This document shows positions 16,431 to 26,200 of a DNA stretch of 47,327 nucleotides, one piece after another. The position numbers and the translations under genes were made by a program. The stretch is from Muribaculaceae bacterium (GTDB lineage Bacteria > Bacteroidota > Bacteroidia > Bacteroidales > Muribaculaceae): NCBI GenBank assembly GCA_022510445.1, contig JAFLTN010000004.1, positions 1 through 47,327 on the forward strand. The letters run 5' to 3'. The notes beneath the pieces are model-generated. The model made no database searches. It had not been told where the DNA came from and worked only from the letters and a program-made list of their open reading frames with translations. Numbering within the stretch: position 1 is the stretch's first letter; each line of letters begins with the position of its first letter.

Positions 16431-17924
16431 TTATGCGAATTTGGAAAAATCAGTGAGACGCATGTCGCCTGTTTCTTCAAAAGTGTTGTGCATGGCAAAG
16501 GCAGCCCTCAGATTGTGAGGCGTATGACCTTTCTTTGCAATCTTAAGATAATCCCACATCAATTGCTTGTAATCCGGGTGGACGCAGTTTTCGATAATTA
16601 CTTTCGCCCTCTGATCGGGAGCAAGATTCCTCAGGTCGGCCACACCCTGGTCAGTTACTATTACTTTCACGCTATGTTCGTTATGATCCACATGGGTGAC
16701 CATCGGCACGATTGTTGAAAGAGCTCCGTTCTTTTGAATCGAGGGACAAAGGAAAATTGAAAGATAGGCGTTTCTGCAGAAATCACCGGATCCGCCTATT
16801 CCGTTCATCATCTTTGTGCCATTTACATGAGTGGAATTCACATTGCCATAGATGTCACACTCCAGAGCCGTGTTCATGGCTATAAGCCCCAACCGGCGTA
16901 CAACCTCAGGATGATTAGATATCTCTCCGGGACGCATGAGGAGTTTATCCCTGTAGAAATTGATATTGTCCATGAAGCGGAGCATGGCATCGTCGGAGAA
17001 AGCTAACGCGCATGTTGATGCGAAACTGCATTTTCCTGTTTCCATCAGTTCCATTACGGCATCCTGCACCACCTCGGTATACATTTCAAAACGAGGTATG
17101 GCGGGATTGTCAGCAAGTCCGTATAAGGCAGCATTTGCTATATTTCCGACTCCACTCTGTATGGGAAGGAATTCATGAGGAATCGCTCCTCTCGCCATCT
17201 CTTTGGCAAGAAAATCTGCCACATTAGCTCCAATCGCTCTTGTTGCGTCTGATAGGGAAGTGAATGAACAAATGCTTTCCGACTCATTTGAAGGCACTAC
17301 ACCGATTATTTTTTTCGGATCGATCTTAAGGACAGTGGTTCCGATGCGGTCGGAGGGTTTATAGATCGGAATCTCCCTGCGGTGGGGTGGGTCGAGCGGA
17401 ACATAATTGTCATGGAAACCCCGGAAAGATGTGCTGTAATAGGAACTATATTCGATTATTACCTTTTTAGCCATCATCGCAATCGTCGGGGTCATGCCGA
17501 TGCCGGCCCCAAGGATCACCTCTCCGGAAGGATTCATCTCTGTGACTTCTATGATAGCCACATCAATATCCCCTAAGAAACCATACCTGAGATCCTGGCT
17601 CATATGGCTCAGATGGGGATCATAATAATTCATTTCGCCATTGTTCACGCTCTTGCGCGTGTCGGGGGTACCCTGATAGGGTGCTCGGGTGTTGATTGCC
17701 TGTGCGCGTGTCAGAGCGCCATCTACATAATCGTTAGTGGAAGCCCCGGTGTATAGGTTCACTTTAAAAGGCTCCCCTTTTTCATGGAATTTCTTTGCTC
17801 TCTCAGCCAGAGCAATAGTTACAATCTTTGGCGTTCCCGAGGCGGTAAAGCCGGAAGTGGCAACATTATCTCCATTATTAATAATACTGGCCGCTTCTTC
17901 CGGACTGATAAATGGAAAACTCAT
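16431..17924 (-). CDS. Acetyl-CoA hydrolase / succinate CoA-transferase family protein
   Basis: A 497-residue cytoplasmic enzyme of the class I CoA-transferase type related to acetyl-CoA hydrolase, AarC and Cat1/Scpc. Visible motifs include GFTASGTPK near the N-terminus, PIQSGVGNIANAALYGL, and MYTEVVQDAVMEL, whose Glu is probably the catalytic residue that forms the glutamyl-CoA thioester. GGSGDFCRNAYLS follows later. In Bacteroidales such enzymes move CoA between acetate, propionate and succinate during mixed-acid fermentation by the methylmalonyl-CoA route, so succinyl-CoA:acetate (or propionate) transfer is the likely role. Substrate preference cannot be read from the sequence. The gene is monocistronic, divergent from miaB, with a shared terminator at its 3' end. 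Confidence 0.9.
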   Translation of the reverse strand: MSFPFISPEEAASIINNGDNVATSGFTASGTPKIVTIALAERAKKFHEKGEPFKVNLYTGASTNDYVDGALTRAQAINTRAPYQGTPDTRKSVNNGEMNYYDPHLSHMSQDLRYGFLGDIDVAIIEVTEMNPSGEVILGAGIGMTPTIAMMAKKVIIEYSSYYSTSFRGFHDNYVPLDPPHRREIPIYKPSDRIGTTVLKIDPKKIIGVVPSNESESICSFTSLSDATRAIGANVADFLAKEMARGAIPHEFLPIQSGVGNIANAALYGLADNPAIPRFEMYTEVVQDAVMELMETGKCSFASTCALAFSDDAMLRFMDNINFYRDKLLMRPGEISNHPEVVRRLGLIAMNTALECDIYGNVNSTHVNGTKMMNGIGGSGDFCRNAYLSIFLCPSIQKNGALSTIVPMVTHVDHNEHSVKVIVTDQGVADLRNLAPDQRAKVIIENCVHPDYKQLMWDYLKIAKKGHTPHNLRAAFAMHNTFEETGDMRLTDFSKFA

Positions 17925-17955
17925 TTGTAACCTTTAGATTTAAGATTTAAATTTG
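17924..17955 (+). promoter_or_regulatory. Promoter for miaB (TTTG-N20-TAAATTTG)
   Basis: TTTG at 17924-17927, a 20-base spacer, then TAAATTTG at 17948-17955. This is a full match to the Bacteroidetes consensus. The -33 box touches the first base of the CoA-transferase start codon on the other strand. Predicted transcription starts about 30 bases before the miaB ATG. Confidence 0.75.
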
Positions 17956-17957
17956 CA

Positions 17958-17965
17958 CAAAAATA
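17958..17965 (-). promoter_or_regulatory. Candidate -7 element (TATTTTTG) for the CoA-transferase gene
   Basis: CAAAAATA on the plus strand reads TATTTTTG on the minus strand, matching TAnnTTTG and lying about 34 bases before the CoA-transferase start. Only two bases separate it from the miaB -7 element on the opposite strand. No clear -33 box is seen. Confidence 0.45.
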
Positions 17966-17992
17966 ATAATATTATTTCATATATTTTAATTG

Positions 17993-19375
17993 ATGGAGCC
18001 CTTTTTTTTGCCAAATAACGATAAAAATTGCTCACTTTCAAAAAAAGTGCGCATAGAAACATATGGCTGTCAAATGAATGTGGCCGATTCCGAGACTGTT
18101 GCCGCCATCATGCAGACAGCAGGTTATTCATTGGCTGAAAACAATGAGGAGGCTGCAGCCGTGCTGCTTAACACTTGTTCTATACGTGATAACGCAGAAC
18201 AGAAAATTCTTTCAAGGATTGCATTTTGGAAAGCCATGAGGCGCAAAACAGGCAGAAACATCCTTATCGGCATAATCGGCTGCATGGCCGAACGCCTTAA
18301 GGAACGCCTGATAGAACAGGAGGGAGTTGATATTGTGGCGGGTCCTGACTCTTATCTTGATTTGCCCAATCTCTTTGCTGCGGCTGAAAATGGTGAAAAA
18401 GCCATCAACATCGAGCTTTCCACCACCGAGACCTACCGCGACATAATTCCACAGAGAATAGGAGCCACCGGCATAAGCGGATTCATCAGCATTATGAGGG
18501 GTTGCAACAATTTCTGCTCTTATTGCATTGTGCCTTACACAAGGGGCCGGGAAAGAAGCCGGGAGCCGGAAAGTATCCTTCGCGAACTTATGGATCTTAA
18601 GGAGCGTGGGTTCAAGGAAGTCACTCTTTTAGGCCAGAACGTCAACAGCTACCGTTTTGAAACAGCCGACGGAGTTGTCACCGATTTTCCGGCCCTTCTT
18701 GCATTAGTGGCTGAAACAGTTCCCGAAATGAGAATAAGGTTCACTACTTCTCATCCGAAAGATATGTCAGACGCGACTCTCGAGACTGTGGCATCACACA
18801 AAAATATTGCGCGACATATCCATCTTCCCGTGCAAAGCGGAAGCAATTCCGTGCTTAAAGCCATGAATAGGAAATACACGCGCGAATGGTATCTTGACCG
18901 TATCGCGGCAATAAGGAGGATAATACCGGATGCCGGAATCTCAAGCGATATGTTCACCGGTTTTCACGATGAATCGGAAGATGACTTCCTGCAGACTCTC
19001 AGCCTTATGGAAGAGGTCGGTTTCGATTCCTCTTTCATGTTTAAATATTCCGAAAGACCGGGGACATTTGCCTCAAAACATTTGCCTGACAACATTCCGG
19101 AGGAAGTAAAGATTGAACGTCTTAACAGGATGATAGCCCTACAGAATAAACTTTCTGAAGAAAGCAACAGAAAAGATATCGGCAAAGAATTCGAAGTGCT
19201 TGTGGAGGGTCGTTCAAAGAGAAGTGCAGATGAATTTTTCGGCCGTACGAGTCAGAATAAAGTAGTAGTATTTCCTAAAGGCGACACAAAACCAGGAGAT
19301 TTCATTAAGGTGAAGATTACTGATGCCTCCAGCGCAACCCTTCGGGGAGAATGTGTAGGAAATGTCTTAAAATAA
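17993..19375 (+). CDS. miaB: tRNA-2-methylthio-N6-isopentenyladenosine synthase
   Basis: A radical-SAM methylthiotransferase that adds the 2-methylthio group to i6A37 of tRNAs reading U-starting codons. The N-terminal UPF0004 domain contains ETYGCQMNVADSE, LNTCSIRDNAEQK and GCMAERLKE, which supply the three cysteines of the auxiliary [4Fe-4S] cluster. The radical-SAM motif is CNNFCSYCIVPYTRGRERSR (Cx3Cx2C). The C-terminal part has the TRAM domain (about residues 395-458, ending GECVGNVLK). The ORF-track start is a TTG; the ATG at 17993 is preferred, giving 460 residues. It has its own strong promoter. cdd starts eight bases after its stop. Confidence 0.97.
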   Translation: MEPFFLPNNDKNCSLSKKVRIETYGCQMNVADSETVAAIMQTAGYSLAENNEEAAAVLLNTCSIRDNAEQKILSRIAFWKAMRRKTGRNILIGIIGCMAERLKERLIEQEGVDIVAGPDSYLDLPNLFAAAENGEKAINIELSTTETYRDIIPQRIGATGISGFISIMRGCNNFCSYCIVPYTRGRERSREPESILRELMDLKERGFKEVTLLGQNVNSYRFETADGVVTDFPALLALVAETVPEMRIRFTTSHPKDMSDATLETVASHKNIARHIHLPVQSGSNSVLKAMNRKYTREWYLDRIAAIRRIIPDAGISSDMFTGFHDESEDDFLQTLSLMEEVGFDSSFMFKYSERPGTFASKHLPDNIPEEVKIERLNRMIALQNKLSEESNRKDIGKEFEVLVEGRSKRSADEFFGRTSQNKVVVFPKGDTKPGDFIKVKITDASSATLRGECVGNVLK

Positions 19376-19383
19376 ACGACGCC

Positions 19384-19875
19384 ATGAAACAAATCGAAAT
19401 AAAAACCTTGATCAGGGAATGTTCTTTCGAAGAGCTGAACGATGACGACAAGATTCTTGTAAGCAAAGCTAAGGAAGCAACAAGGGGGGCATATGCGCCA
19501 TATTCTCACTATCAGGTTGGTGCGGCCCTTCTTCTCCACAACGGGGAGATAGTGACCGGTTCAAATCAGGAAAATGCCGCCTATCCTTCCGGGACATGTG
19601 CTGAGAGAACCGCAGTCTTCTATGCATCTGCTTCCAATCCGGGAATTCCGGTAAAGAAACTTGCAGTAGCCGCATGGACTCCTCCGGAAGAGGGGAAGTC
19701 CTGGGAAGATGGGTTCCAGGCTGATCCGGTTTCACCATGCGGTGGATGCCGCCAGGCCCTTATGGAATATGAACATCTTTACGGACCGATAGAAGTGTTT
19801 CTTTATGGAAGAAAACGCATTTATATCCTTCCATCCGTCTCTACGCTCCTCCCCTTCTCCTTCACTGAGTTTTAG
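19384..19875 (+). CDS. cdd: Cytidine deaminase
   Basis: Deaminates cytidine and deoxycytidine to uridine forms in pyrimidine salvage. The zinc site is complete: the catalytic motif CAERTAVFYA (Cys and Glu) and PCGGCRQALMEY (two Cys), in a 163-residue protein typical of the tetrameric family. The substrate-binding segment APYSHYQVGAALL and the following NQENAAYPSGTCAE agree. The ORF track begins 11 codons earlier, inside miaB. The ATG at 19384, eight bases after the miaB stop, gives MKQIEIKTL and is the better start. It is probably co-transcribed with miaB. Confidence 0.95.
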   Translation: MKQIEIKTLIRECSFEELNDDDKILVSKAKEATRGAYAPYSHYQVGAALLLHNGEIVTGSNQENAAYPSGTCAERTAVFYASASNPGIPVKKLAVAAWTPPEEGKSWEDGFQADPVSPCGGCRQALMEYEHLYGPIEVFLYGRKRIYILPSVSTLLPFSFTEF

Positions 19876-19988
19876 ACCCTGTAAATCTTACGACCCTTAT
19901 CTTCGGAGAGTTGGATTGAGGAAGATATGAAACCGAGAATCAACATTATAAAATTGAGGTTTCAGAGCCAAATGCAATCTATTTTTAG

Positions 19989-19996
19989 TAACTTTG
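19989..19996 (+). promoter_or_regulatory. -7 element (TAACTTTG) directly before nadB
   Basis: TAACTTTG ends only seven bases before the nadB ATG at 20004. The context (AGTAACTTTGCATC) is the commonest form of the Bacteroidetes element. If it is used, the mRNA would have almost no leader. A -33 box at normal spacing is not obvious. Confidence 0.5.
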
Positions 19997-20003
19997 CATC
20001 ACC

Positions 20004-21587
20004 ATGACACGTAGATACGACTTTCTTGTGATTGGGGGCGGCATTGCCGGCATGAGCTTCGCCCTCAAGGCAGCTAAAAAAGGGAGGGTGGCCCTTATCT
20101 GTAAATCCACTCTTGATGAAGCCAACACTTTTTTTGCCCAGGGAGGAGTGGCAAGTGTAACAAATCTCGAGGTAGACGATTTCGATAAACATATTCACGA
20201 CACAATGGTGGCAGGTGACTGGCTTTCAGACCCTGAGGCCGTTGAGAAAGTTGTCAGGAACGCTCCGGAACAGATCAGGGAACTCATCGGATGGGGAGTA
20301 GATTTCGACAGGAAAGATGACGGCACTTTCGACCTTCACCGTGAAGGTGGACATTCCGAATTCAGAATCCTTCACCATGCCGACAACACGGGTGCCGAGA
20401 TTCAGGAAAGTCTCGTTAAGAAAATAAAGGAAAATCCGGAAATAGACATCTTTGAGAATCATTTTGCCCTTGAGATAATAACGCAGCATCACCTCGGTAA
20501 AATAGTGACCCGCAGGACTCCTGATATCACCTGCTACGGAGCCTATGTTCTTGATGAATCTTCCGGTAAAGTCGACAAATTTCTCGCAAAAGTAACAGTC
20601 ATGGCCACAGGCGGAGTAGGCGCGGTCTATACCACCACCACCAACCCGCTGATTGCAACAGGAGACGGCATCGCCATGGTTTACCGCGCAAAAGGTACCG
20701 TTAAAGACATGGAATTCATCCAGTTCCATCCCACGGCACTTTATCATCCAGGCGACCGGCCATCTTTTCTTATCACAGAAGCCATGCGCGGTTACGGGGC
20801 CGTCCTCAAAGATAATGACGGAAAGGAATTCATGCATAAATATGACCCACGACTGTCGCTGGCACCGAGAGATATCGTGGCCCGGGCCATTGACTCCGAA
20901 ATGAAACAGTCGGGCACCGATCATGTGTATCTTGACGTCACACATAAAGATCCTGAAGAGACAAAAAAACACTTCCCTAATATCTACGAGAAATGTCTTT
21001 CTCTGGGCATTGACATCACTAAAGAAATGATTCCGGTGGCTCCCGCCGCTCATTACCTATGCGGGGGCATTAAAGTAGATCTTAACGGAGAATCATCAAT
21101 AAAGAGGCTCTATGCCATAGGAGAATGTAGCTGCACCGGACTGCACGGGGGGAACCGCCTTGCCAGCAATTCTTTGATCGAAGCCGTGGTCTATGCTGAC
21201 GCTGCGGCTAAACATTCAATCGAACTGATCGACGGCTATGATTTCCGCGAAGATGTGCCCGACTGGAACGACGAGGGCACCGTGCATCCCGAAGAGATGG
21301 TTCTTATAACCCAATCAGAAAAGGAAGTGAACCAGATAATGGGATACTATGTTGGAATAGTGAGGAGTGATCTTCGTCTTGACCGGGCATGGAACCGTCT
21401 TGACATACTTTATGAAGAGACTGAAAAACTTTTTAAGGTAAGCAAACCCACACGTGCTCTGTGCGAACTCCGCAATATAATAAACGTAGCTTACCTGATA
21501 ATGCGTCAGGCTCGCGAAAGGAAAGAAAGCCGGGGTCTCCATTACACAGTTGACTATCCTCCACAGAAAAGAAATTTAGATCAATAA
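20004..21587 (+). CDS. nadB: L-aspartate oxidase
   Basis: An FAD enzyme that oxidises L-aspartate to iminoaspartate, the first step of de novo NAD synthesis, for use by quinolinate synthase (NadA). The 527-residue length is normal. The N-terminal FAD motif is VIGGGIAGMSFALKAAKKG. FAQGGVASV, HREGGHSEFRILHHADNTG, MEFIQFHPTAL, HYLCGGIKVD and the C-terminal GECSCTGLHGGNRLASNSL are all hallmark segments of NadB and its fumarate-reductase relatives, and the GHSEFRILH context favours NadB. No nadA or nadC is nearby. The start is confirmed by the FAD motif beginning at residue 9. Confidence 0.97.
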   Translation: MTRRYDFLVIGGGIAGMSFALKAAKKGRVALICKSTLDEANTFFAQGGVASVTNLEVDDFDKHIHDTMVAGDWLSDPEAVEKVVRNAPEQIRELIGWGVDFDRKDDGTFDLHREGGHSEFRILHHADNTGAEIQESLVKKIKENPEIDIFENHFALEIITQHHLGKIVTRRTPDITCYGAYVLDESSGKVDKFLAKVTVMATGGVGAVYTTTTNPLIATGDGIAMVYRAKGTVKDMEFIQFHPTALYHPGDRPSFLITEAMRGYGAVLKDNDGKEFMHKYDPRLSLAPRDIVARAIDSEMKQSGTDHVYLDVTHKDPEETKKHFPNIYEKCLSLGIDITKEMIPVAPAAHYLCGGIKVDLNGESSIKRLYAIGECSCTGLHGGNRLASNSLIEAVVYADAAAKHSIELIDGYDFREDVPDWNDEGTVHPEEMVLITQSEKEVNQIMGYYVGIVRSDLRLDRAWNRLDILYEETEKLFKVSKPTRALCELRNIINVAYLIMRQARERKESRGLHYTVDYPPQKRNLDQ

Positions 21588-21596
21588 TAAAGACTG

Positions 21597-23264
21597 ATGA
21601 AGAAATTCTTTCTCGCAGCCTTGATTGCTGCTTCTCCAATCATGGTCATTGCTGAAAATCTCACACCCTCTCCAAGCCATGATGTGAGCGTCACCCGCAA
21701 TCTTGCCACATTCAACTCTATCGTAAAAGAGCTTGAACTTAATTACGTTGACACAATCAGACCTGAAGAAGCCTTCGGAGCAGCAATAGAAGCTTTTCTC
21801 TCCACAGTTGATCCTTACACTGAATATTACAGTGCCAACGACAGAAACGAGCTGACGCAAATCACAACCGGTCAATATGACTACGGAGGCATCGGAAGCT
21901 ATATATCCCAAAGAGACGGATCATCTTTTATTTCCGGTCCGATGGACGGAGCTCCGGCAGCAAAAGCCGGGTTGCGTTCAGGCGACAAAATTATACGGGT
22001 CGACACAGTAGACACCTCAAAAATGGGCTCAACGGAGGTGACAAAATTACTGAGAGGACTGGCCGGAACTCCGGTTCAGGTGACTGTGCTGCGTCCTTTT
22101 GTTCAAGATTCCATAATCACATTTGACATTGTAAGAAGCAAGCTCTCTGACCCTTCTGTTCCTTACTGGGGAGTTGTGGACGGCAATACCGGTTACATTC
22201 GTCTCACTAAATTTCTTGCCGACAGCGGAAAGGATGTTTATGAAGCCCTCAAGGCATTTAAAGAGAACCCTCAGGTGAACCAAATCGTAATCGACCTCCG
22301 CGGAAACGGAGGCGGACTTCTTGAACAGGCTGTTGACATACTCGGAAACTTCCTTCCCAAAGGCACAGAAGTTTTGAAGACAAGAGGCCGGGAGCTTTCA
22401 TTGGAAAAAACTTATAAAACCACAAAAAATCCTATTTTCCCTGATATACCTCTTGCCGTATTGATTGACGGCGGGTCAGCTTCGGCTTCTGAAATTACAG
22501 CCGGAGCTCTTCAGGATCTTGACCGTGCCGTTCTTATTGGCTCCAGAAGTTTCGGCAAAGGTCTGGTGCAATCTACCCGGCCCCTCCCATTCGACGGTCT
22601 TCTCAAGGTGACGGTAGCAAAATATTATATTCCTTCCGGGCGTTTGATCCAAGCCCTTGACTACTCACATAGAAATCCCGACGGATCTGTGGCAAGAGTG
22701 CCTGATTCACTGACAAATGTCTATCACACACTCCATGGCCGGGAAGTGCGCGACGGCGGAGGACTTAAGCCCGATGTGGAAATAGACTGGGGCAAAGTGT
22801 CTCCTTTGCTCTATAACCTTGTGGGTGATAACAAGATTTTTGACTATGCGACCAAATATGCAAATACCCATGACACGATTCCTGGTCCCTGGGAATTTAC
22901 CATCACCGACGAGATATATGCCGACTTTAAAGAAAGCATCGATCCAACGACTCTGAAATACGACAAGATCCTCGACCAGCTTCTAAAACAGCTCAGGGAA
23001 ACGGCAGAGGCCGAGGGATACATGACAGAGGAGGCTCAACAGGCAATGGATGCCCTGTCTCCCCTGCTCACCAACAACGTAAACCAGGATCTGGATAATA
23101 AACGGTCTGAGATTTCGGAATATCTTGCCGGCGAAATAGCAAGCAGATATTATTATGAAAACGGGCGCCTCATTCAGTCGCTTAAAGTTGACGAAGCCCT
23201 GAAAAAAGCGAGAGAGATTCTCTCAGACACCCAACGTCTCACTGAAATTCTCGGAAGAAAGTGA
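21597..23264 (+). CDS. S41 family C-terminal processing peptidase
   Basis: A periplasmic serine protease of the CtpA/Prc type (555 residues). The signal peptide is MKKFFLAALIAASPIMVIA. A PDZ domain spans about residues 85-170 (GGIGSYISQRDG, then GAPAAKAGLRSGDKIIRVD). The catalytic core has the substrate-strand motif VIDLRGNGGGLL, the Ser in GGSASASEITAGAL, and the Lys 25 residues later in SRSFGKGLVQS. Such proteases trim C-termini of envelope proteins and degrade misfolded or lipoprotein targets. It is nine bases after nadB and its TGA overlaps the GTG start of mfd, so it is translationally coupled to mfd. Confidence 0.95.
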   Translation: MKKFFLAALIAASPIMVIAENLTPSPSHDVSVTRNLATFNSIVKELELNYVDTIRPEEAFGAAIEAFLSTVDPYTEYYSANDRNELTQITTGQYDYGGIGSYISQRDGSSFISGPMDGAPAAKAGLRSGDKIIRVDTVDTSKMGSTEVTKLLRGLAGTPVQVTVLRPFVQDSIITFDIVRSKLSDPSVPYWGVVDGNTGYIRLTKFLADSGKDVYEALKAFKENPQVNQIVIDLRGNGGGLLEQAVDILGNFLPKGTEVLKTRGRELSLEKTYKTTKNPIFPDIPLAVLIDGGSASASEITAGALQDLDRAVLIGSRSFGKGLVQSTRPLPFDGLLKVTVAKYYIPSGRLIQALDYSHRNPDGSVARVPDSLTNVYHTLHGREVRDGGGLKPDVEIDWGKVSPLLYNLVGDNKIFDYATKYANTHDTIPGPWEFTITDEIYADFKESIDPTTLKYDKILDQLLKQLRETAEAEGYMTEEAQQAMDALSPLLTNNVNQDLDNKRSEISEYLAGEIASRYYYENGRLIQSLKVDEALKKAREILSDTQRLTEILGRK

Positions 23265-26200
23265 AACTTCAGGAAGCCGACAGAATCTTCGCTACGCCTG
23301 CAAGAATAAAGGCATTAGTAGCAGCCCTCGAAGATAAAAAAATAAGAAAGCTTTCCCTCCCGGGGTTATATGGGAGCGCGCCGGCAATGCTTATAGCATC
23401 TCTTCCCGCGCGAAAATCTCCTTATCTTGTTGTGGCCGATGATTCTGACGATGCCGGCTATATCTACCATGATCTCTGCCAGATTGCCGGAGAAAATAAC
23501 GTCGCTATTTTCCCGAGCGGATATCGACGCGACATAAAATACGGTCAGATAGACGCGCCATCACAAATCCTGCGCACCGAAACTCTTGATTCATGGAACC
23601 GTAAGGATCATCCCATCTGGGTGGTTACTTCGCCGGAGGCTCTCGCGGAAAAGGTGCCGGCACCGGATTCTCTTGCCGACAATACTATTTTTCTAAAGAC
23701 GGGGGCAACGGCCGATATGAATAAGGTAAAGATACGGCTGCGCGAACTCGGATTCAAAGAGACCGATTATGTCTATGAACCGGGACAGTTTGCCGTGAGA
23801 GGTTCAATTCTCGACGTTTATTCCTTTTCCGGAGAACTGCCCTACAGGCTTGATTTCTTCGACGACGAAATCGATTCAATAAGGATTTTTAATGTTGAGA
23901 CACAGTTGTCGGAAAGAAAGGTTGACAGTGTTTCAATAGTCCCGGCAGAACTGGTCAACAAGGATGGGAATGAAGGCATTAGCCTTCTGGAGTTTACCGG
24001 GAAAGATACACCCGTAATTGCACGATCCTTCAGTTGGCTCGAGAGTCGGGTAAAGGCCATCTCTTCAGAAACGATGTCCGCCGCTGTCTCAATCACAGGA
24101 GAAGGCGACGAGAACGCAATGCAGAAAACTGTGAATCCGGAAATCTTCTCCCAAAAGCTTTCTTTGATGAAACAGGTGGAATTCGGCAATGGTGCCGGCG
24201 ACACCTCTTATTTCAAGCCGGATGCCACTCTCTCTTTCAATACGTCTCTTCAGGCCCTCTATCATAAAAATTTCGAACTGATTTCCTCTTCTTTCATGGA
24301 ATTCATAGAGAAAGGTTATAAAATATTTATACTGAGCGACACTCCCTATCAGAGCGAACGTCTTAAAGCCATTTTCCATGACAGAGGTGACAATATCCCT
24401 TTCACGCCGGTCGACCGCACCATTCATGAGGGTTTTGCCGATCATGAATTAAAAAACTGCTTCTTCACCGATCATCAGATTTTTGATCGTTTCCATAAAT
24501 ATAACCTTAAGAGCGACAGGGCCCGCGGAGGTAAGCTGGCTCTTTCGCTAAAGGAACTCAGTCAGATTGAGACAGGCGATTATATAGTCCATGTGGATCA
24601 CGGGATAGCTCGTTTCGGAGGCCTTATCAAGACTGATATGAACGGGCGACCCCAGGAAATGCTTAAACTTTATTTCCAAAATGACGACATGGTGCTGGTG
24701 AGTATCCATGCTCTCCATAAACTTTCCAAATATCGAGGAAAAGAGGGAGTGCCTCCCAAAATAAGCAAGCTCGGATCGGGTGCCTGGGAACGCCTTAAAG
24801 ATAAAACCAAATCTAAGGTAAAGGACATAGCCCGCGACCTTATAAAGCTTTATGCCGAGAGACGACGACAGAAAGGTTTTTCATATGCTCCAGATTCTTA
24901 TCTGCAGCATGAACTTGAGGCAAGCTTCATTTATGAAGATACTCCCGACCAGATGAAAGCCATAACCGACGTGAAATCGGATATGGAATCCGACCGTCCC
25001 ATGGACAGGCTTATCTGTGGAGATGTGGGATTCGGCAAGACGGAAATAGCGATACGCGCTGCTTTTAAAGCGGCTGCCGACAGTAAGCAAACAGCTGTCC
25101 TTGTGCCCACCACCGTCCTTGCGATGCAGCATTACCATACTTTCTCTGAACGTCTTAAAGATTTGCCCGTGAGAGTTGAATTCATTTCTCGTGCCAAGAA
25201 ACCAAAAGAGGTGAAGCAGATTCTTGCCGACCTGGAGGCAGGGAAAGTCGACATCCTTATCGGCACTCATAAACTCATAGGGAAAGATGTAAAATTCAAG
25301 GATCTGGGACTTCTTATAGTAGATGAGGAACAGAAATTCGGAGTCTCTGTAAAGGAAAAACTCCGTCAGCTTAAGACAAATGTAGACACTCTCACAATGA
25401 GTGCAACACCCATACCGAGGACTCTTCAGTTCTCATTGATGGGAGCCAGGGATCTTTCAGCCTTAAACACTCCCCCCGCCAACAGGCGACCGATAGAAAC
25501 AAATGTGTCCTCTTTCGACGATGAGGTGATCAAGGAAGCCATAGAGTTTGAGATGAGCCGTAACGGACAGGTGTTCTTCATCTCAAACCGTATCGAAAAC
25601 CTGACATCAATTGAGAACACCGTAAGACGTTTGATTCCCGGAGTAAGGATTGTCACTGCCCACGGACAGATGCCACCGGAGAGAGTTGAAAAGGCTATTC
25701 TTGACTTTGCGGCTCATGATTATGATGTATTGCTTTCCACAACTATAGTGGAGAATGGTATTGATATGCCCAATGTCAACACCATCCTTATAAACAATGC
25801 CCAGAATTTCGGACTGAGCGAACTCCATCAGTTAAGGGGGCGTGTGGGCCGTAGCAATAGAAAGGCTTTCTGTTATTTGCTTGTCCCACCCGGGTCGCCC
25901 CTCACTCCTGTGGCAAGACGCCGTCTGCAGGCCATTGAAAATTTCAGCGATTTAGGTAGCGGAATCCATATTGCCATGCAGGATCTCGACATCCGTGGAG
26001 CCGGAAATCTCTTAGGAGCGGAACAAAGCGGCTTTATAGCCGATCTTGGATATGAAACTTATCAGAAAATCCTGAAAGAATCTGTAATTGAGCTCAAGAC
26101 TGAGGAATTCTCCGAAGACTTTGAAGATATTACTGAAGGGAAGGATGAGGAATTTGTGGCTGACTGTACGATTGAGAGCGATCTTGAGTTGCGGTTGCCC

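Noticed and set aside
20226-21053. 275-codon minus-strand ORF
   Set aside because: Antisense to nadB, which has every hallmark motif. The antisense product has no meaningful pattern.
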